Positions 4,548 to 5,680 of a stretch of 5,680 nt of DNA are shown piece by piece. Source of the stretch: Oscillospiraceae bacterium (GTDB taxonomy: Bacteria > Bacillota_A > Clostridia > Oscillospirales > Oscillospiraceae); the NCBI GenBank assembly GCA_902795095.1, contig CADBKB010000094.1, forward strand, positions 1 through 5,680, written 5' to 3'. Position 1 is the first letter of the stretch. Each line of letters begins with the position of its first letter. The notes below the pieces were generated by a model, which ran no database searches, was not told the DNA's origin, and worked only from the letters and a program-made list of their open reading frames with translations. Made by a program: the position numbers and the translations under genes.

Positions 4548-5680
4548 AATCATGTCGGTCTTCGGCACCCGGCCGGAGGCAATCAAAATGGCTCCCCTCG
4601 TCATGGAGCTGGGCCGCCGGAAGGGGCTGGAGAGCATCTGCTGCCTCACCGGCCAGCACCGGGAGATGCTGGATTCTGTCATGCAGGCCTTCGGCCTGGA
4701 GGCCCAGTATGACCTGAACATCATGGAGCGGCAGCAGACCCTGTCCACCATCACCACGAAGACCATCCTGGGCATGGACCGGGTGATCGATCAGGCCAAG
4801 CCGGACCTCATTCTGGTCCACGGCGATACCTCCACCACCTTCGCAGGCGCCCTGTCCGCCTTCTACCACAAGATCCCCGTGGGCCATGTGGAAGCGGGCC
4901 TGCGCACCTTCGACAAGTATTCGCCTTTCCCCGAGGAGATGAACCGCACCCTGGTGGGCGACATCGCCGAGCTGCACTTCTCCCCGACAAAGGCCAACGC
5001 AGACAATCTGCGCGCGGAGTCCATCCGCGGAGAGATCTTCATCACCGGCAATACCGCCATCGACGCCATGAAGACCACGGTCAAGGAGCGCTTCACCTTT
5101 GACGATCCGCTGCTCAATGCCCTGGATTTTGAGAAAAAGCGCATCATTGCCGTTACCTGCCACCGCAGGGAGAACTACGGCGAGCCCATGCGCAACATCA
5201 TGCGGGCCATCCGCGAGGTGGTGGACCGCCACCCCGACACGGAGGCGGTGTATCCCGTCCATCTGAGCCCCGCGGTCCGTGAATGCGCCCGCAAGTACCT
5301 CTCCGGCCATCCCCGGATCCATCTGATCGACCCGGTGGACGTGCTGCAGATGCACAATCTCATCGCCCGCTGCCACCTGGTCATGACCGATTCCGGCGGT
5401 CTGCAGGAGGAGGCGCCCGCCCTGGGCCGGCCGGTGCTGGTCATGCGCCGGGAGACCGAGCGCCCCGAGGCCATCGCCGCCGGCACGGCGAAGCTGGCCG
5501 GGGTGGAGTACGATACCATCGTCTCCATGGCCTGCGAGCTGCTGGACGACCCCGAAGCCTACCGGGCCATGGCCCACGCCGTCAATCCCTACGGCGACGG
5601 CAGCGCCTGTTCGCGCATTGCCCAGGCCATTGAATGGTACTTCGGCCTGACGGAACAAAGACCCGCGGATTTTGTCCCGG
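4534..5680 (+). CDS. mnaA: UDP-N-acetylglucosamine 2-epimerase (non-hydrolysing), runs off the window edge
   Basis: The frame is open from the ATG to the window end (382 codons, no stop seen). The product is a GT-B-fold cytosolic epimerase that interconverts UDP-GlcNAc and UDP-ManNAc. Diagnostic motifs are FGTRPEAIKMAP (10-21), TGQHREML (39-46), VHGDTSTTF (95-103), GHVEAGLRT (117-125), FPEEMNR (132-138), TGNTAIDAM (171-179), HRREN (210-214), TDSGG (285-289) and NPYGDG near the end. D98, E120, E134 and H210 correspond to the catalytic set known from E. coli WecB and Bacillus MnaA. Q41, R66 and the HRRE stretch fit the allosteric UDP-GlcNAc site of bacterial enzymes. From its match to remembered Bacillus homologues, the true stop is probably only a few codons beyond the window. 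The gene overlaps the tagO-like gene by 14 bases in another frame. UDP-ManNAc is the likely second-sugar donor for the polymer that TagO starts. Confidence 0.93.
   Translation, partial: MKTIKIMSVFGTRPEAIKMAPLVMELGRRKGLESICCLTGQHREMLDSVMQAFGLEAQYDLNIMERQQTLSTITTKTILGMDRVIDQAKPDLILVHGDTSTTFAGALSAFYHKIPVGHVEAGLRTFDKYSPFPEEMNRTLVGDIAELHFSPTKANADNLRAESIRGEIFITGNTAIDAMKTTVKERFTFDDPLLNALDFEKKRIIAVTCHRRENYGEPMRNIMRAIREVVDRHPDTEAVYPVHLSPAVRECARKYLSGHPRIHLIDPVDVLQMHNLIARCHLVMTDSGGLQEEAPALGRPVLVMRRETERPEAIAAGTAKLAGVEYDTIVSMACELLDDPEAYRAMAHAVNPYGDGSACSRIAQAIEWYFGLTEQRPADFVP

Noticed and set aside
2385..4775. A 796-codon open frame on the minus strand across trpS, the tagO-like gene and the start of the epimerase gene
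   Set aside because: It lies antisense to three clearly recognisable genes. Its product is a His/Gln/Gly/Asp-rich low-complexity string with no recognisable domain. Long antisense frames arise in GC-rich genes because the codons that would read as stops on the other strand are rare.
4495..5658. A 387-codon minus-strand frame opposite the epimerase gene
   Set aside because: The plus strand carries all epimerase motifs here, and the antisense product looks like reversed GC-rich coding sequence.
1..5680. Transposons, CRISPR arrays, tRNA or rRNA genes, phage or defence genes
   Set aside because: No repeat-spacer pattern, transposase motif, cloverleaf sequence or compositional island was seen. 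Nearly all of the window is housekeeping coding sequence of uniform style.

Overview
This window is a GC-rich piece of bacterial chromosome carrying housekeeping genes. Five protein genes, two promoters and one strong terminator can be supported. Coding sequence is heavily biased to G/C in third codon positions, while the one real promoter region is AT-rich. Strong AGGAGG-type ribosome sites, a Bacillus-like tryptophanyl-tRNA synthetase and a TagO/MnaA-type envelope gene pair point to a high-GC Firmicute, most likely a clostridial lineage of the Oscillospirales type. That placement is inference from sequence style and remembered families, not from a search.

Layout: positions 1-128 hold no gene but have three inverted repeats, including a bidirectional terminator. 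On the minus strand, gltX (glutamyl-tRNA synthetase, 2306-822) is followed after 12 bases by a GntR/FCD-family regulator (809-129), and the terminator directly abuts that gene's stop codon. A 135-base intergenic region (2307-2441) contains two divergent sigma-A-type promoters with their -35 boxes almost back to back. On the plus strand, trpS (tryptophanyl-tRNA synthetase, 2442-3434), a tagO/wecA-like polyprenyl-phosphate GlcNAc-1-phosphate transferase (3465-4547) and an mnaA/wecB-like UDP-GlcNAc 2-epimerase (4534 to the window edge) form a tight run that looks like one operon.

How the genes fit together: gltX and trpS charge tRNAs for translation. The tagO-like enzyme would start an envelope glycan by loading GlcNAc-1-P onto undecaprenyl phosphate. 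The epimerase would make UDP-ManNAc, the sugar usually added second in teichoic-acid-type linkage units and some other surface polymers. The regulator's target is unknown. It keeps the metal-site residues of its ligand domain but has lost two of the three arginines that FadR uses to contact DNA.

No mobile element, CRISPR array, RNA gene or clearly novel system was seen. The points most worth a second look are the altered DNA-binding face of the regulator, the compact divergent promoter that leaves no room for a T-box leader, and the competing inverted repeats around the terminator.
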